Assembly: GCF_004363315.1 (NCBI RefSeq)
Contig: NZ_SNYL01000009.1
Span: forward strand, 1-64,000
Origin: Tepidicella xavieri
Lineage (GTDB): Bacteria > Pseudomonadota > Gammaproteobacteria > Burkholderiales > Burkholderiaceae_C
Length of the DNA stretch: 64,000 nucleotides
Direction of reading: 5' to 3'
Shown piece by piece: positions 1 to 8,611 of this stretch. Below the pieces are notes generated by a model, which was not told where the DNA came from, made no database searches, and saw nothing but the letters and a program-made list of their open reading frames with translations. Each line of letters opens with the position of its first letter. The stretch's first letter is position 1. A program made the position numbers and the translations under genes.

Positions 1-146
<146 letters not shown>

Positions 147-255
147 TTAACGTCTCCGGCACGAGCCCGCCACGGGCAGCCGGCTCACCGCAGACAGCGG
201 CGCCGAAGACAAGACATGCCCCGCGCACCACCCTCTTCCCTTCCAGGGCTGCCAA

Positions 256-313
256 GGGTCCGGCTTTGCCGGCCCAAAGGCAGCGTCCCCTAGAGGGGAA
301 GCGGCGAAGCCGC
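256..313. repeat. Cluster of three GC-rich hairpins between fusA and tuf
   Basis: Three inverted repeats follow one another closely. The first is GGG-T-CCGGC / GCCGG-CCC around a TTT loop (256-275). The second is TCCCC-TAGA-GGGGA (286-299). The third is GCGGC-GAA-GCCGC (301-313). The arrangement resembles the REP-like intergenic palindromes common in Burkholderiales. It lies just after the fusA stop codon on the transcribed strand, so it may protect or attenuate the fusA end of the mRNA. I saw no second copy of the cluster in this window, and calling it a dispersed repeat is inference. Confidence 0.5.
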
Positions 314-329
314 GCAGGGGTGGACTCAA

Positions 330-2432
330 TTACTTGGCGCGCGCCGCGATGATGGCTTCGGCCACGTTGCGCGGGGCTTCGCTGTAGTGCTTGAACTCCA
401 TGGTGTAGGTGGCGCGGCCTTGCGTCATGGAACGCAGCGTGGTGGCGTAGCCGAACATTTCGGACAGCGGCACCTCGGCCTTGATGGCTTTGCCGCCGCC
501 AGGCAGATCGTCCATGCCTTGCACCATGCCACGACGGGAGGACAGGTCACCCATCACGGTACCGGCGTAGTCTTCCGGCGTCTCGACTTCCACGGCCATC
601 ATGGGCTCGAGGATGACCGGGTTGGCTTTCTTGCAGCCTTCCTTGAAGCCGAAGATGGCAGCCATCTTGAAGGCCTGTTCGGAGGAGTCCACGTCGTGGT
701 ACGAACCGAAGTGCAGCGTGACCTTGACGTCCACCACAGGGTAGCCGGCCAGCACGCCGGTGTTCAGCGCCTCTTCCACGCCCTTTTGCACAGCGGGGAT
801 GTACTCGCGCGGCACCACGCCACCCTTGATGGCATCGATGAACTCGAACCCTTTGCCCGGCTCGTTGGGTTCGATCTTGAACACCACGTGGCCGTACTGG
901 CCCTTACCGCCGGACTGACGCACGAACTTGCCTTCGGCCTCTTCGACGGTGCCGCGGATGGTTTCGCGGTAGGCCACCTGCGGCTTGCCGACGTTGGCTT
1001 CCACGCCGAACTCGCGCTTCATGCGATCGACGATGATCTCCAGGTGCAGCTCGCCCATGCCGGCGATGATGGTCTGGCCAGACTCTTCGTCGGTCTTGAC
1101 GCGCAGCGAGGGATCCTCGGCAGCCAGGCGCGACAAGGCGATGCCCATCTTTTCCTGGTCGGACTTGGCCTTGGGCTCGACGGCCTGGGCAATCACGGGC
1201 TCGGGGAACACCATGCGCTCCAGCACGATCGGGGCGGCAGCGTCGCACAGGGTTTCGCCGGTGGTCACTTCTTTCAGGCCCACGCAGGCAGCGATGTCAC
1301 CGGCGCGAATTTCTTCCACTTCCTGGCGGTTGTTGGCGTGCATCTGCACGATACGGCCGATGCGCTCCTTTTTGCCCTTGACCGAGTTGAGCACCGTGTC
1401 GCCCTTGCGCAGCACGCCCGAGTACACACGCACGAAGGTGAGCTGGCCGACGAAGGGGTCGCTCATCAGCTTGAAGGCCAACGCAGAGAGTTTTTCCTCG
1501 TCGTCGGCTTTGCGGCTGGCGGGCTGCTCGTTGTCGTCGGTGCCGGCCACCGGCGGGATGTCCACCGGCGAGGGCAGGAACTGGATCACGGCATCCAGCA
1601 TGCGCTGCACGCCCTTGTTCTTGAAGGCGGTGCCGCAGAGCATGGGCTGGATTTCCACGGCGATGGTGCGCTGACGCAGACCAGCGATGATTTCTTCCTC
1701 GGACAGTTCGCCGCTTTCGAGGTACTTGTTCATCAGTTCCTCGGAGGCCTCGGCCGCCGCCTCGACCATCTTCTCGCGCCACTCCTGGGCCTGGGCTTGC
1801 AGGTCGGCGGGGATGTCGCGGTATTCGAACTTCATGCCTTGGGAGGCTTCGTCCCAAATGATGGACTTCATCTTGATGAGGTCCACCACGCCCTGGAAGT
1901 TGTCTTCAGCGCCAATGGGGATGACGATGGGCACGGGGTTGCCCTTGAGGCGGGTCTTGATTTGCTCGTAGACCTTGAAGAAGTTGGCGCCGGTGCGGTC
2001 CATCTTGTTGACGAAGGCCAGACGGGGCACCTTGTACTTGTTGGCCTGGCGCCACACGGTTTCGGACTGGGGCTGCACGCCACCCACGGCGCAGTACACC
2101 ATGCAGGCGCCGTCGAGCACGCGCATGGAGCGCTCCACCTCGATGGTGAAGTCCACGTGGCCCGGGGTGTCGATGATGTTGAAGCGGTGCTCGGGGAAGT
2201 TGAGATCCATGCCGCGCCAGTAGCAGGTGGTCGCGGCGGAGGTGATAGTGATGCCGCGCTCTTGCTCCTGCTCCATCCAGTCCATGGTGGCGGCACCGTC
2301 GTGCACCTCACCGATCTTGTGGTTCACACCGGTGTAGAACAGGATGCGCTCGGTGGTGGTGGTCTTGCCGGCGTCGATGTGGGCCGAGATACCGATGTTG
2401 CGGTAGCGCTCGATGGGCGTGGTACGTGCCAT
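330..2432 (-). CDS. fusA: Elongation factor G
   Basis: This 700-residue protein is full length for bacterial EF-G, the GTPase that drives tRNA-mRNA translocation and, with RRF, ribosome recycling. It begins [16 protein letters not shown] and carries the G1 motif [15 protein letters not shown] near residue 18, the switch region with ERGITITSA, the G3 motif DTPGHVDFT near residue 90, and NKMDR (G4). Domain IV and V sequence such as [12 protein letters not shown] is present at the C-terminus. It lies third in the str operon, 81 nt after rpsG and ahead of tuf. There is no duplication or truncation. Confidence 0.99.
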   Translation of the reverse strand: MARTTPIERYRNIGISAHIDAGKTTTTERILFYTGVNHKIGEVHDGAATMDWMEQEQERGITITSAATTCYWRGMDLNFPEHRFNIIDTPGHVDFTIEVERSMRVLDGACMVYCAVGGVQPQSETVWRQANKYKVPRLAFVNKMDRTGANFFKVYEQIKTRLKGNPVPIVIPIGAEDNFQGVVDLIKMKSIIWDEASQGMKFEYRDIPADLQAQAQEWREKMVEAAAEASEELMNKYLESGELSEEEIIAGLRQRTIAVEIQPMLCGTAFKNKGVQRMLDAVIQFLPSPVDIPPVAGTDDNEQPASRKADDEEKLSALAFKLMSDPFVGQLTFVRVYSGVLRKGDTVLNSVKGKKERIGRIVQMHANNRQEVEEIRAGDIAACVGLKEVTTGETLCDAAAPIVLERMVFPEPVIAQAVEPKAKSDQEKMGIALSRLAAEDPSLRVKTDEESGQTIIAGMGELHLEIIVDRMKREFGVEANVGKPQVAYRETIRGTVEEAEGKFVRQSGGKGQYGHVVFKIEPNEPGKGFEFIDAIKGGVVPREYIPAVQKGVEEALNTGVLAGYPVVDVKVTLHFGSYHDVDSSEQAFKMAAIFGFKEGCKKANPVILEPMMAVEVETPEDYAGTVMGDLSSRRGMVQGMDDLPGGGKAIKAEVPLSEMFGYATTLRSMTQGRATYTMEFKHYSEAPRNVAEAIIAARAK

Positions 2433-2513
2433 GAAAAGTTTCTCCGAAAAATACAGGCAAAGCCCGCCACCCCTTGTGAGAGTGCAGCGGGCTTGCGACG
2501 CGATAGGCGCGGC

Positions 2514-2984
2514 TTAGAAGCGGAAGTGGCTGAAGGCCTTGTTGGCCTCGGCCATGCGGTGCACTTCGTCACGGCGCTTCATGGCGCCGCCACGACCTTC
2601 GGTGGCTTCCAGCAGTTCGTTGGCCAGGCGCAGCGCCATGGATTTTTCGCTGCGCTTGCGGGCGGCCTGCTTGATCCAGCGCATGGCCAGCGCCTGGCGG
2701 CGCACCGGACGCACTTCCACCGGCACCTGGTAGTTGGCGCCACCGACACGGCGGGACTTGACTTCCACCAGCGGCTTGACGTTGTTGATGGCGGTGGTGA
2801 AGAGTTCCAGCGGATCCTTGCCGGTTTTCTTCTCCATGGTTTCGAGCGCGCCGTAGATGATGCGCTCGGCAACCGCCTTCTTGCCGCCCTCCATGATCAC
2901 GTTCATGAACTTGGAGAGCTCGACATTGCCGTACTTGGGATCCGGCAGGATTTCACGTTTAGGGACTTCGCGACGACGTGGCAT
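2514..2984 (-). CDS. rpsG: 30S ribosomal protein S7
   Basis: The 156-residue protein opens [16 protein letters not shown], typical of S7, the primary 16S rRNA 3'-domain assembly protein at the mRNA exit channel. The length matches the family. It follows rpsL after a 197-nt intercistronic stretch (2985-3181), which holds small GC-rich stems such as the GGCGG/CCGCC pair around 3141-3155. In E. coli the rpsL-rpsG spacer is the S7 autoregulatory target, so the long gap here may play the same role. That is inference from position, since I could not fold it. Confidence 0.98.
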   Translation of the reverse strand: MPRRREVPKREILPDPKYGNVELSKFMNVIMEGGKKAVAERIIYGALETMEKKTGKDPLELFTTAINNVKPLVEVKSRRVGGANYQVPVEVRPVRRQALAMRWIKQAARKRSEKSMALRLANELLEATEGRGGAMKRRDEVHRMAEANKAFSHFRF

Positions 2985-3181
2985 TTGAAACCTCTGTTTG
3001 CTTCAGTTGGCACCGCTTCCGGCGGCACCCCGAGAGCCATACCCGACTCTCACTTACTCGACCCACGCACGCGATGTGCGCTGAGGGTCACTACGCTTGA
3101 GCGCCTGCCAGCAGGGCATTCAAGCACCGATGTGTGTAGGCGGCATGACGACCGCCGGCACGACAAGACGAAGACGACCGA

Positions 3182-3559
3182 TCAGGCCTTCTTGGGACGC
3201 TTGGCGCCGTACTTGGAGCGGGCCTGCTTGCGGTCTTTGACGCCCTGCAGGTCCAGCGAGCCGCGCACGATGTGGTAGCGCACACCCGGCAAGTCCTTGA
3301 CACGACCGCCGCGCACCAGCACGACGCTGTGCTCTTGCAGGTTGTGGCCTTCACCGCCGATGTAGGAAATGACTTCGAACCCGTTGGTCAGGCGCACCTT
3401 GGCGACTTTACGCAGCGCGGAGTTCGGCTTCTTGGGCGTCGTGGTGTACACGCGGGTGCACACGCCACGGCGCTGGGGGCAGTTTTCCATGGCCGGGCTT
3501 TTGGATTTGGTCTTTTCGACCACCCGGCCGTGGCGCACGAGTTGGTTGATGGTTGGCAT
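3182..3559 (-). CDS. rpsL: 30S ribosomal protein S12
   Basis: This 125-residue S12 begins [12 protein letters not shown] and contains the decoding-site signature [18 protein letters not shown], where streptomycin-resistance lysines are usually found, and the later GVRYHIVRG segment. It is the first gene of the str operon here (rpsL-rpsG-fusA-tuf). It sits behind a recognisable sigma-70 promoter and an AT-rich leader of about 60 nt with an inverted repeat. Its length is normal. The lysines in PKKPNS and the later [10 protein letters not shown] segment look wild type. Confidence 0.99.
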   Translation of the reverse strand: MPTINQLVRHGRVVEKTKSKSPAMENCPQRRGVCTRVYTTTPKKPNSALRKVAKVRLTNGFEVISYIGGEGHNLQEHSVVLVRGGRVKDLPGVRYHIVRGSLDLQGVKDRKQARSKYGAKRPKKA

Positions 3560-3599
3560 TGAAACGTCCCTAAACGTTTGAACAAGAAATACAAAACCC

Positions 3600-3615
3600 T
3601 TCGGAAAATTCCGAA
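3600..3615. promoter_or_regulatory. Inverted repeat in the rpsL leader
   Basis: TTCGGAA-AA-TTCCGAA has 7-bp arms around an AA centre. It lies just downstream of the predicted transcription start of the str operon. The inner CGGAA-AA-TTCCG is repeated exactly within the rpsD promoter at 44168-44181. It could be a DNA operator or a short leader hairpin; its function is not known. Confidence 0.5.
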
Positions 3616-3624
3616 AAGCCCTCT

Positions 3625-3653
3625 ACTGTAGCACGGCAGGGCTTGCGCCGCAA
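3625..3653 (-). promoter_or_regulatory. Sigma-70 promoter of the str operon (rpsL)
   Basis: Read on the minus strand, TTGCGG (3648-3653) is followed by a 17-bp spacer and TACAGT (3625-3630). Transcription would start near 3618, about 60 nt ahead of rpsL. The spacing is ideal and the location is right for a ribosomal protein operon. The call is from sequence only. Confidence 0.6.
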
Positions 3654-3690
3654 GATGTTTGCGCGGCCTGCCGCGCCTGGCGAGCGAGGG

Positions 3691-4923
3691 TCAGCGCAGC
3701 CAGAGGCGAATCGCGCCCCAGAGGCGCCCGAAGAAGCCGGCTTCGCGCACCGTCTCCAGCACGAACAGCGGCACCTCGGTCACGGCTTCGCCGCTGGCGG
3801 TGGTGATGCGCAGGGTGCCCAAGGGCTGGTCTTTGAGCAAGGGGGCCACGAGCGGATCGGTGCGCAGCACCTCGGTGCGCAAGTGGGCCGCCTGGCCGGC
3901 CGGCACGGAGACCACCACCCCCTCGGGCCGCCCGAGCTTGACGGTGGCGGCCTGACCTTTCCACACCGGCGGCTCGGCCACAGGCTGCCCCGGCGCGAAC
4001 AGGCGCACCGCCTCGTAAGCGGAAAAGCCCCAGTTCAGGAGTTTCTGGCTTTCGGCGGCGCGGGCGTTTTCGCTGGCCGCCCCGAGCACGATGCTGAGCA
4101 GTCGTCGCTCGCCAGCCGCCCCTTCGCCCAGGCCGCTGAACTGGCGCCGCGCGGTCGCCACCAGGCAGTACCCGGCAGCGGCGGTGTAGCCGGTCTTGAG
4201 GCCGTCGACCGTGGGGTCGCGGAACAGCAGCAGGTTGCGGTTCATGTCATTGGCCGCTGGCGTGCCCGGGTAGCGGTAGCGCTGGATGGCGTAATACGGC
4301 ACGTACTCGGGGAAGTCCTTGATCAGACGTGAAGCCAGAATGGACAGGTCGCGGGCGGTGGTGACATGCCCCGGGGCGGTCAGGCCTTCAGGGTTCATGT
4401 AGCGGGTGCGGGTCATGCCCAGGGCCCGGGCCTGCTGGTTCATCAGCTCGACGAAACGCTCCACCGAACCGGCCACCCCTTCGGCCAGCGCGACGGTGGC
4501 GTCGTTGCCAGACTGCACGATCATGCCTTTGAGCAGGTCTTCCACCGGCACCTGCATGCGCGGCTCGATGAACATGCGCGAGCCGGGCATGCGCCAGGCG
4601 CGCTCGCTCACGGGGAAGGTCTGCTCCAGCGTGATGCGCCGGGCACGCAGGGCATCGAACACCAGATAGGCGGTCATGAGTTTGGTCAGCGAGGCCGGCT
4701 CGACTTCCATGTCTGGGTCGCGAGCGGCCAGCACCTGGTTGGTAGTCACGTCCAGCAACAGGTAGGCGCGAGCCGCCACCTCGGGGGGCTCGGGCAGGCG
4801 GGCCAGCACGGTGGCCGGCCAAACCAGAATCAGCAGCCATGCCCAGAACAGGCGGGAACGGGAGCAGGCAGAGGCAAAAGCAGCAAACACTTGAACGATC
4901 CGTTTCAAAGCAAGCAAAACCAT
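3691..4923 (-). CDS. dacC: D-alanyl-D-alanine carboxypeptidase (PBP5/6 type)
   Basis: This serine DD-carboxypeptidase trims the terminal D-Ala from peptidoglycan pentapeptides in the periplasm. All three active-site motifs are present: S78-L-T-K81, S138-G-N and K243-T-G. A hydrophobic signal segment near residues 28-40 is followed by ARLPEPPEVAARAYLLLD, the usual mature start. The C-terminus ends in an amphipathic RLWGAIRLWLR, as expected for a membrane anchor. I chose the ATG at 4923 (410 aa) because the longer frame would run 98 nt into the upstream hydrolase gene. It ends the leftward hemJ-to-dac gene chain, close to the str promoter. The paralogue name (dacA or dacC) is uncertain. Confidence 0.93.
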   Translation of the reverse strand: MVLLALKRIVQVFAAFASACSRSRLFWAWLLILVWPATVLARLPEPPEVAARAYLLLDVTTNQVLAARDPDMEVEPASLTKLMTAYLVFDALRARRITLEQTFPVSERAWRMPGSRMFIEPRMQVPVEDLLKGMIVQSGNDATVALAEGVAGSVERFVELMNQQARALGMTRTRYMNPEGLTAPGHVTTARDLSILASRLIKDFPEYVPYYAIQRYRYPGTPAANDMNRNLLLFRDPTVDGLKTGYTAAAGYCLVATARRQFSGLGEGAAGERRLLSIVLGAASENARAAESQKLLNWGFSAYEAVRLFAPGQPVAEPPVWKGQAATVKLGRPEGVVVSVPAGQAAHLRTEVLRTDPLVAPLLKDQPLGTLRITTASGEAVTEVPLFVLETVREAGFFGRLWGAIRLWLR

Positions 4924-4957
4924 GGGCAGGGAACAGAAGGCGGTATCGGGCGGCAAA

Positions 4958-5629
4958 TCAGAGACCCGCACCGTCACAGGCGCGCAGATGCCTTTGCACC
5001 AGCGCGCGCAGCAGGGGCAGACGCCCGTGAAAGAAATGCTCGACCCCAGGAACAACCGTCACCGGCAAGGATTGGGGGCGCGCCCAGTCCATGACGGCAG
5101 ACAGGGCGACGGTGTCGTCCTGCTCGCCGTGGATGACCAGCGCCCGCTCGTGAAGTTCCTCGGCCAGCGGCGGCAAGGCGAACCGGCTGGCCGCCGCGCC
5201 TACCAGGACCACGGAAGACGGCGCGCGCCCAGCCGGCAGATGCCGCAGCGCCTCGGCCGTGACGAAGGCGCCGAAGGAAAAACCGGCGACGGCCAACGGC
5301 CCCTGCGGAGCCAGGCGTTCGAGGACGGCCAGCCAATCCAGCGTCTCGCCACGGCCTTCGTCATACACGCCCTCGCTGCGGCCAACGCCGCGGAAGTTGA
5401 ACCGCACTGCGGTCCAGCCACACTGGACATGGGCCCGCGCCAGGGTCTGCACCACTTTGTTGTGCAGGGTGCCCCCGTAGAGCGGGTGGGGATGGGCAAT
5501 GAGCGCCACGCCCGCACCCGCACGGGGCTCGGCGGGGCGGTCGAGCGCCACTTCGAGCATGCCCGCCGGGCCGTCGATCAGCAAGGTTTCAGTGTGGGCG
5601 TTCACAGTAGATCCGCGCGCCTCGGGCAT
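4958..5629 (-). CDS. Alpha/beta hydrolase superfamily protein
   Basis: A compact protein of about 223 residues with the alpha/beta hydrolase layout. HPHPLYGGTLHNKVV follows the first strands, then the RFNFRGVGRSEG turn, the nucleophile elbow G-F-S-F-G (serine in GFSFGAF), an acid in HGEQDDTV and the histidine in VPGVEHFFHGRL. It resembles the COG2945 group of small cytosolic hydrolases whose substrate is unknown. The ATG at 5627-5629 shares its A with the TGA of the upstream ferredoxin gene (TGATG), which implies translational coupling. A GTG at 5605 is an alternative start. Its catalytic triad looks intact; no substrate can be assigned. Confidence 0.88.
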   Translation of the reverse strand: MPEARGSTVNAHTETLLIDGPAGMLEVALDRPAEPRAGAGVALIAHPHPLYGGTLHNKVVQTLARAHVQCGWTAVRFNFRGVGRSEGVYDEGRGETLDWLAVLERLAPQGPLAVAGFSFGAFVTAEALRHLPAGRAPSSVVLVGAAASRFALPPLAEELHERALVIHGEQDDTVALSAVMDWARPQSLPVTVVPGVEHFFHGRLPLLRALVQRHLRACDGAGL

Positions 5630-5976
5630 CAACGACCGACCCCGGGCGGCACGAGCAATCGCTCGACGACGACACCGTCCTTGAGGTGGCTCTGGACGAT
5701 TTCGTCGATGTCGGATGCATCGACATAGGTGTACCAAACCCCTTCCGGATAGACCACGGCGACCGGACCGGCGGCGCAGCGGTCCAGGCAGCCGGCCTTG
5801 TTGACACGAACCCGCCCAGGCCCGGCCAACCCCAGCGTCTTGACCTGGGCCTTGCAGTGCTCGAAAGCCGCCTGCGCGCGGTGATCGGCGCAGCACGCTT
5901 CGCCGTTGGCGCGCTGATTGACACAGAAAAAGATGTGGCGCTGGTAGTAGCCGGCGGGGGCGGGGGCGTCGTTCAT
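5629..5976 (-). CDS. Thioredoxin-like [2Fe-2S] ferredoxin
   Basis: A 115-residue protein of the thioredoxin-fold (Shethna/NuoE-like) ferredoxin family. It starts near HIFFCVNQRANGEACCADH and ends the cluster site with AGCLDRCAAGP, giving the C-x(8-9)-C and C-x3-C pairs that bind one [2Fe-2S] cluster. No signal peptide is present, so it should be cytosolic. The partner enzyme is not known. Its start codon overlaps the last codon of the VanZ-like gene and its stop overlaps the hydrolase start, so three proteins are likely translated in series. The family call is firm; the redox partner is open. Confidence 0.9.
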   Translation of the reverse strand: MNDAPAPAGYYQRHIFFCVNQRANGEACCADHRAQAAFEHCKAQVKTLGLAGPGRVRVNKAGCLDRCAAGPVAVVYPEGVWYTYVDASDIDEIVQSHLKDGVVVERLLVPPGVGR

Positions 5977-7124
5977 GGGTGTCGATTGTAGAAGGGCGAT
6001 GGGCGGCGCAGGGTCAGACGCAGCCCCACCCCCATGGCGGCGTAGGGCCACAACCACCCCAGCCATTGCGACAGCCCATGGAAATGAATGAAGCGCCCCT
6101 GCTCCCAGATTTGCAACGTCTGGGCGAAATACGGCACTTCGGGCGCGCGGTTGAGCACGCCCAGCGCGAAACTCCAAGCCAGCAGCGAGAGCACGGCCGC
6201 GGCGCGGTGCCCAATGGCCAGGCTGAAGGCGGTCATGGCCGCGGCGAAAGTCAACCCCAAGGCCACCGGCGGCGTGAACCAGGCCCAGGCGTGGCCGGGG
6301 CCATACGTGAGGCTGGCCGACAGCACCTCGGCCCCCAGCACCACCGGCACCGACAACAGCATGAACACCAGGCGATGCAGCCGCCCCCGCAAGAGCGCGA
6401 ATGCCAACAGCATCGGGGCCCACACACACAGCGCCACCACCACCGCTTCGGTCAGCGGGCTCAGGGGCGCCGTCAAGCCCGGCTGCGGCACCCAGCCCTC
6501 CAGGATGGAGTCTTGCGTCAGCCGCAACAGCGCCGCTTCCAGCCGCGACCAGACCTGCCCCAGTCCATACGGCACCGATGTCGGATAGAGCAAGGCCAAC
6601 GGCCACAAGCCCAGCACCAGCACGCCGCCGTGGGTTCTGGGCACCAGCGCGGCCTCCCGAAACGCGGTCCAGGGCCCAAACCAGCGCCAGCGCAGCATGA
6701 GCAGGGCCAGCGTGGCCCCGAGCACTCCCCCGGCGGTGTTGAGCATCCAGTCCACCTGCGAGGGCACCCGCTGCAACAGATAGCTCTGCGTGGCCTCCAT
6801 GGAGAAAGAGACCATACTGGGCAACGCCATGCCCGCCAGCCAGGCGCCCTCCCCCCGCCCGGTGCGGGCCACCGCCAGCGTGATCAGCCAGCCCAGCGGC
6901 ATGTAGCCCAGCAAATTGCTGACCACGTCGAAGGTGGTCCAATACTGCGGCCAGGGTGCCCACAGGAAAGACCAAGGCCGGATGCCCTGCGAGCGCCAGC
7001 CGGTGAACGGATACAGGCTGGCATAGACCACCAGCGCCAGGTACGCCAGCGACAACGGCCAGGCCAGCGACCAGCGCTGGGCAGGCGGCGCAGCGACAGG
7101 CGAGGGGGCAGGCAAGGGCCTCAT
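5973..7124 (-). CDS. VanZ-like multi-pass membrane protein
   Basis: This 383-residue integral membrane protein has about nine or ten hydrophobic segments. Its N-terminal part matches the VanZ-like family: LVVYASLYPFTGW, then FDVVSNLLGYMPLGWL and SFSMEATQSYL with the acidic residue between helices, and QVDWMLNTAGGVLGA. VanZ itself gives low-level teicoplanin resistance by an unknown route, and most relatives are uncharacterised. The C-terminal half is hydrophobic and unassigned. It starts 25 nt after hemJ and its stop overlaps the ferredoxin start. No function beyond the family can be stated. Confidence 0.82.
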   Translation of the reverse strand: MRPLPAPSPVAAPPAQRWSLAWPLSLAYLALVVYASLYPFTGWRSQGIRPWSFLWAPWPQYWTTFDVVSNLLGYMPLGWLITLAVARTGRGEGAWLAGMALPSMVSFSMEATQSYLLQRVPSQVDWMLNTAGGVLGATLALLMLRWRWFGPWTAFREAALVPRTHGGVLVLGLWPLALLYPTSVPYGLGQVWSRLEAALLRLTQDSILEGWVPQPGLTAPLSPLTEAVVVALCVWAPMLLAFALLRGRLHRLVFMLLSVPVVLGAEVLSASLTYGPGHAWAWFTPPVALGLTFAAAMTAFSLAIGHRAAAVLSLLAWSFALGVLNRAPEVPYFAQTLQIWEQGRFIHFHGLSQWLGWLWPYAAMGVGLRLTLRRPSPFYNRHP

Positions 7125-7149
7125 GCCTCGGAGGGGGCGACCGGTGGCT

Positions 7150-7578
7150 TCAGAACGGCTTGACGACCACCAGCACGACGGCCACCACCATCAGCACCAC
7201 GGGAACCTCATTGAACCAGCGGAACCAAACGTGGGAGCGGGTGTTGCGGTCGGCCTCGAAGGCGCGCAGCAGGCGGGCGCAAGCGTGGTGATAGCCCAGC
7301 AGCAGCAGCACGACCAGCAGCTTGGCATGCATCCACCCATTGCCCGGCCCGCGCCCGATGCCATAGCCCAGCCACAGCCACAATCCCAGCGCGAGCGCCG
7401 GGATGGCCAGCAGCGTCATGAAGCGCAGCAGCTTGCGGGCCATGAGCAGCAGGCGCTGGCGCTCCGCCACGCTGCCCGGCGCCACCATCGCCAGATTGAC
7501 GAAAATGCGCGGCAGATAAAAAAGCCCAGCAAACCAACTGGCGATAAAGACAATATGGAATGATTTGACCCACAGCAT
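7150..7578 (-). CDS. hemJ: HemJ-type protoporphyrinogen IX oxidase / CopD-like membrane protein
   Basis: A 142-residue, four-helix membrane protein. The opening MLWVKSFHIVFIASWFAGL followed by FYLPRIFVNLA is the signature of HemJ (UPF0093), including the conserved His8 that ligates heme. HemJ oxidises protoporphyrinogen IX to protoporphyrin IX in bacteria lacking HemG or HemY. The later YHHACARLLRAF helix and an aromatic WFRWFNEVPV segment also fit. I chose ATG 7578, since upstream in-frame sequence is low-quality and antisense to the neighbouring gene. It is the first gene of the leftward chain hemJ-vanZ-ferredoxin-hydrolase-dac and is divergent from the SMP-30 gene, with only 30 bp between them. 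Confidence 0.88.
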   Translation of the reverse strand: MLWVKSFHIVFIASWFAGLFYLPRIFVNLAMVAPGSVAERQRLLLMARKLLRFMTLLAIPALALGLWLWLGYGIGRGPGNGWMHAKLLVVLLLLGYHHACARLLRAFEADRNTRSHVWFRWFNEVPVVLMVVAVVLVVVKPF

Positions 7579-7608
7579 CCGGCTAGTGTAGCCAAGCCAC
7601 CCTCCTGC

Positions 7609-8562
7609 ATGAGCCTGTCGATGAGCACCCCGCCCCCTCCCCCCTGGCAACCCGTCGGCGAGATACTCAGCGCCTCGGGCGAGGCGCCTTTCTGGCACAT
7701 GCGCGAGGAGCGGCTGTATTGGATCGACGTGCCGCTGCGCCGCATCTGGCGTTGGCATCAGCCCAGCGGCCACACGGAACACTGGGATCTGCCGCAGCCC
7801 GTCACCGGCATGGCCCCCTGCCGCAGCGGCGGCCTGCTGCTGGTGATGGGCCAGGGCCTGTGGCACGCCGCCGCCTGGGGCGACACGCCTATGCCCCTGG
7901 CCGACGCGCCGGCCGGCGCCCCCGCGGGCTCGATCCTTCGCGGCGGCCGCTGCGACCCCTGGGGACGCTTCTGGCTACAGCAGGGCACGCCACCGGCCTC
8001 GGGCCGCCCGGGTCAAGGCACTCTGCACTGTCTGCCGCCGCGCACCACGCCCCGCCCGGCCCTGCTGGCCGTGCGCCGCGGGGTGCCAGACATCCAGGGC
8101 TGGGCCTGCTCGCCCGATGGGCGCCGCGTCGTCTGGTGCCACCCGGATGGGCACGTGATCGAAGAAGCCGTGCTGGGCAACCCGGGGCGCTGGCCGCCTG
8201 AGCTGGGCATGCCGATCACGCTGGCCCGATTCGACCGCCCACGCCCGGGCGCGAACCTGCCGCTGCCTGGCAAGCCCAGCAGCGGCGCCATGGACCAGCA
8301 GGGCCGCTATTGGGTGGCGCTGGCCGATGCGGGCCGCGTGGTCTGCCTCGACGCCCAAGGCCAGTGGCTGAGCGACATCCCGGTGCCGGCCCTGCAACCC
8401 AGCGGCCTGTGTTTTGGCGGCGCCGACATGCGCACCCTGTTCCTGACCACCGCCCGCGCCCACCGCAGCGAGACGGAGCTGGTCCGCTACCCGCGCTGCG
8501 GCGGGGTGTTCGCCCTGGCGGTGGACACCCCGGGGCTGCCGACGGCGGTGTATTGGGACTGA
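7609..8562 (+). CDS. SMP-30/gluconolactonase-fold protein with altered metal site
   Basis: A 317-residue six-bladed propeller protein of the SMP-30/gluconolactonase/LRE family. Family landmarks are GEAPFW (first metal Glu), LYWIDVPLRRIWRW, GRCDPWGRFW, CSPDGRRVVW and GRYWVALADAGRV. By hand alignment the other ligands are replaced: the usual N-D before GR-x-D reads R-G, the N-G ahead of the SPDG strand reads Q-G, and the PDG aspartate reads S-S-G. Lactonase activity is therefore doubtful. ATG 7621 (MSTPPPPP) is an alternative start, and neither has a good ribosome binding site. It is divergent from hemJ and 49 nt upstream of glcE. Confidence 0.8.
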   Translation: MSLSMSTPPPPPWQPVGEILSASGEAPFWHMREERLYWIDVPLRRIWRWHQPSGHTEHWDLPQPVTGMAPCRSGGLLLVMGQGLWHAAAWGDTPMPLADAPAGAPAGSILRGGRCDPWGRFWLQQGTPPASGRPGQGTLHCLPPRTTPRPALLAVRRGVPDIQGWACSPDGRRVVWCHPDGHVIEEAVLGNPGRWPPELGMPITLARFDRPRPGANLPLPGKPSSGAMDQQGRYWVALADAGRVVCLDAQGQWLSDIPVPALQPSGLCFGGADMRTLFLTTARAHRSETELVRYPRCGGVFALAVDTPGLPTAVYWD

Positions 8563-8611
8563 AATGGCGTGTTAAAAAAATTCACGCCAAAGCCCTGAGG
8601 GCGCCGATACG

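Noticed and set aside
387-3278. 963-codon open frame antisense to fusA, rpsG and rpsL
   Set aside because: It mirrors conserved ribosomal genes and crosses their intergenic gaps without any start signal.
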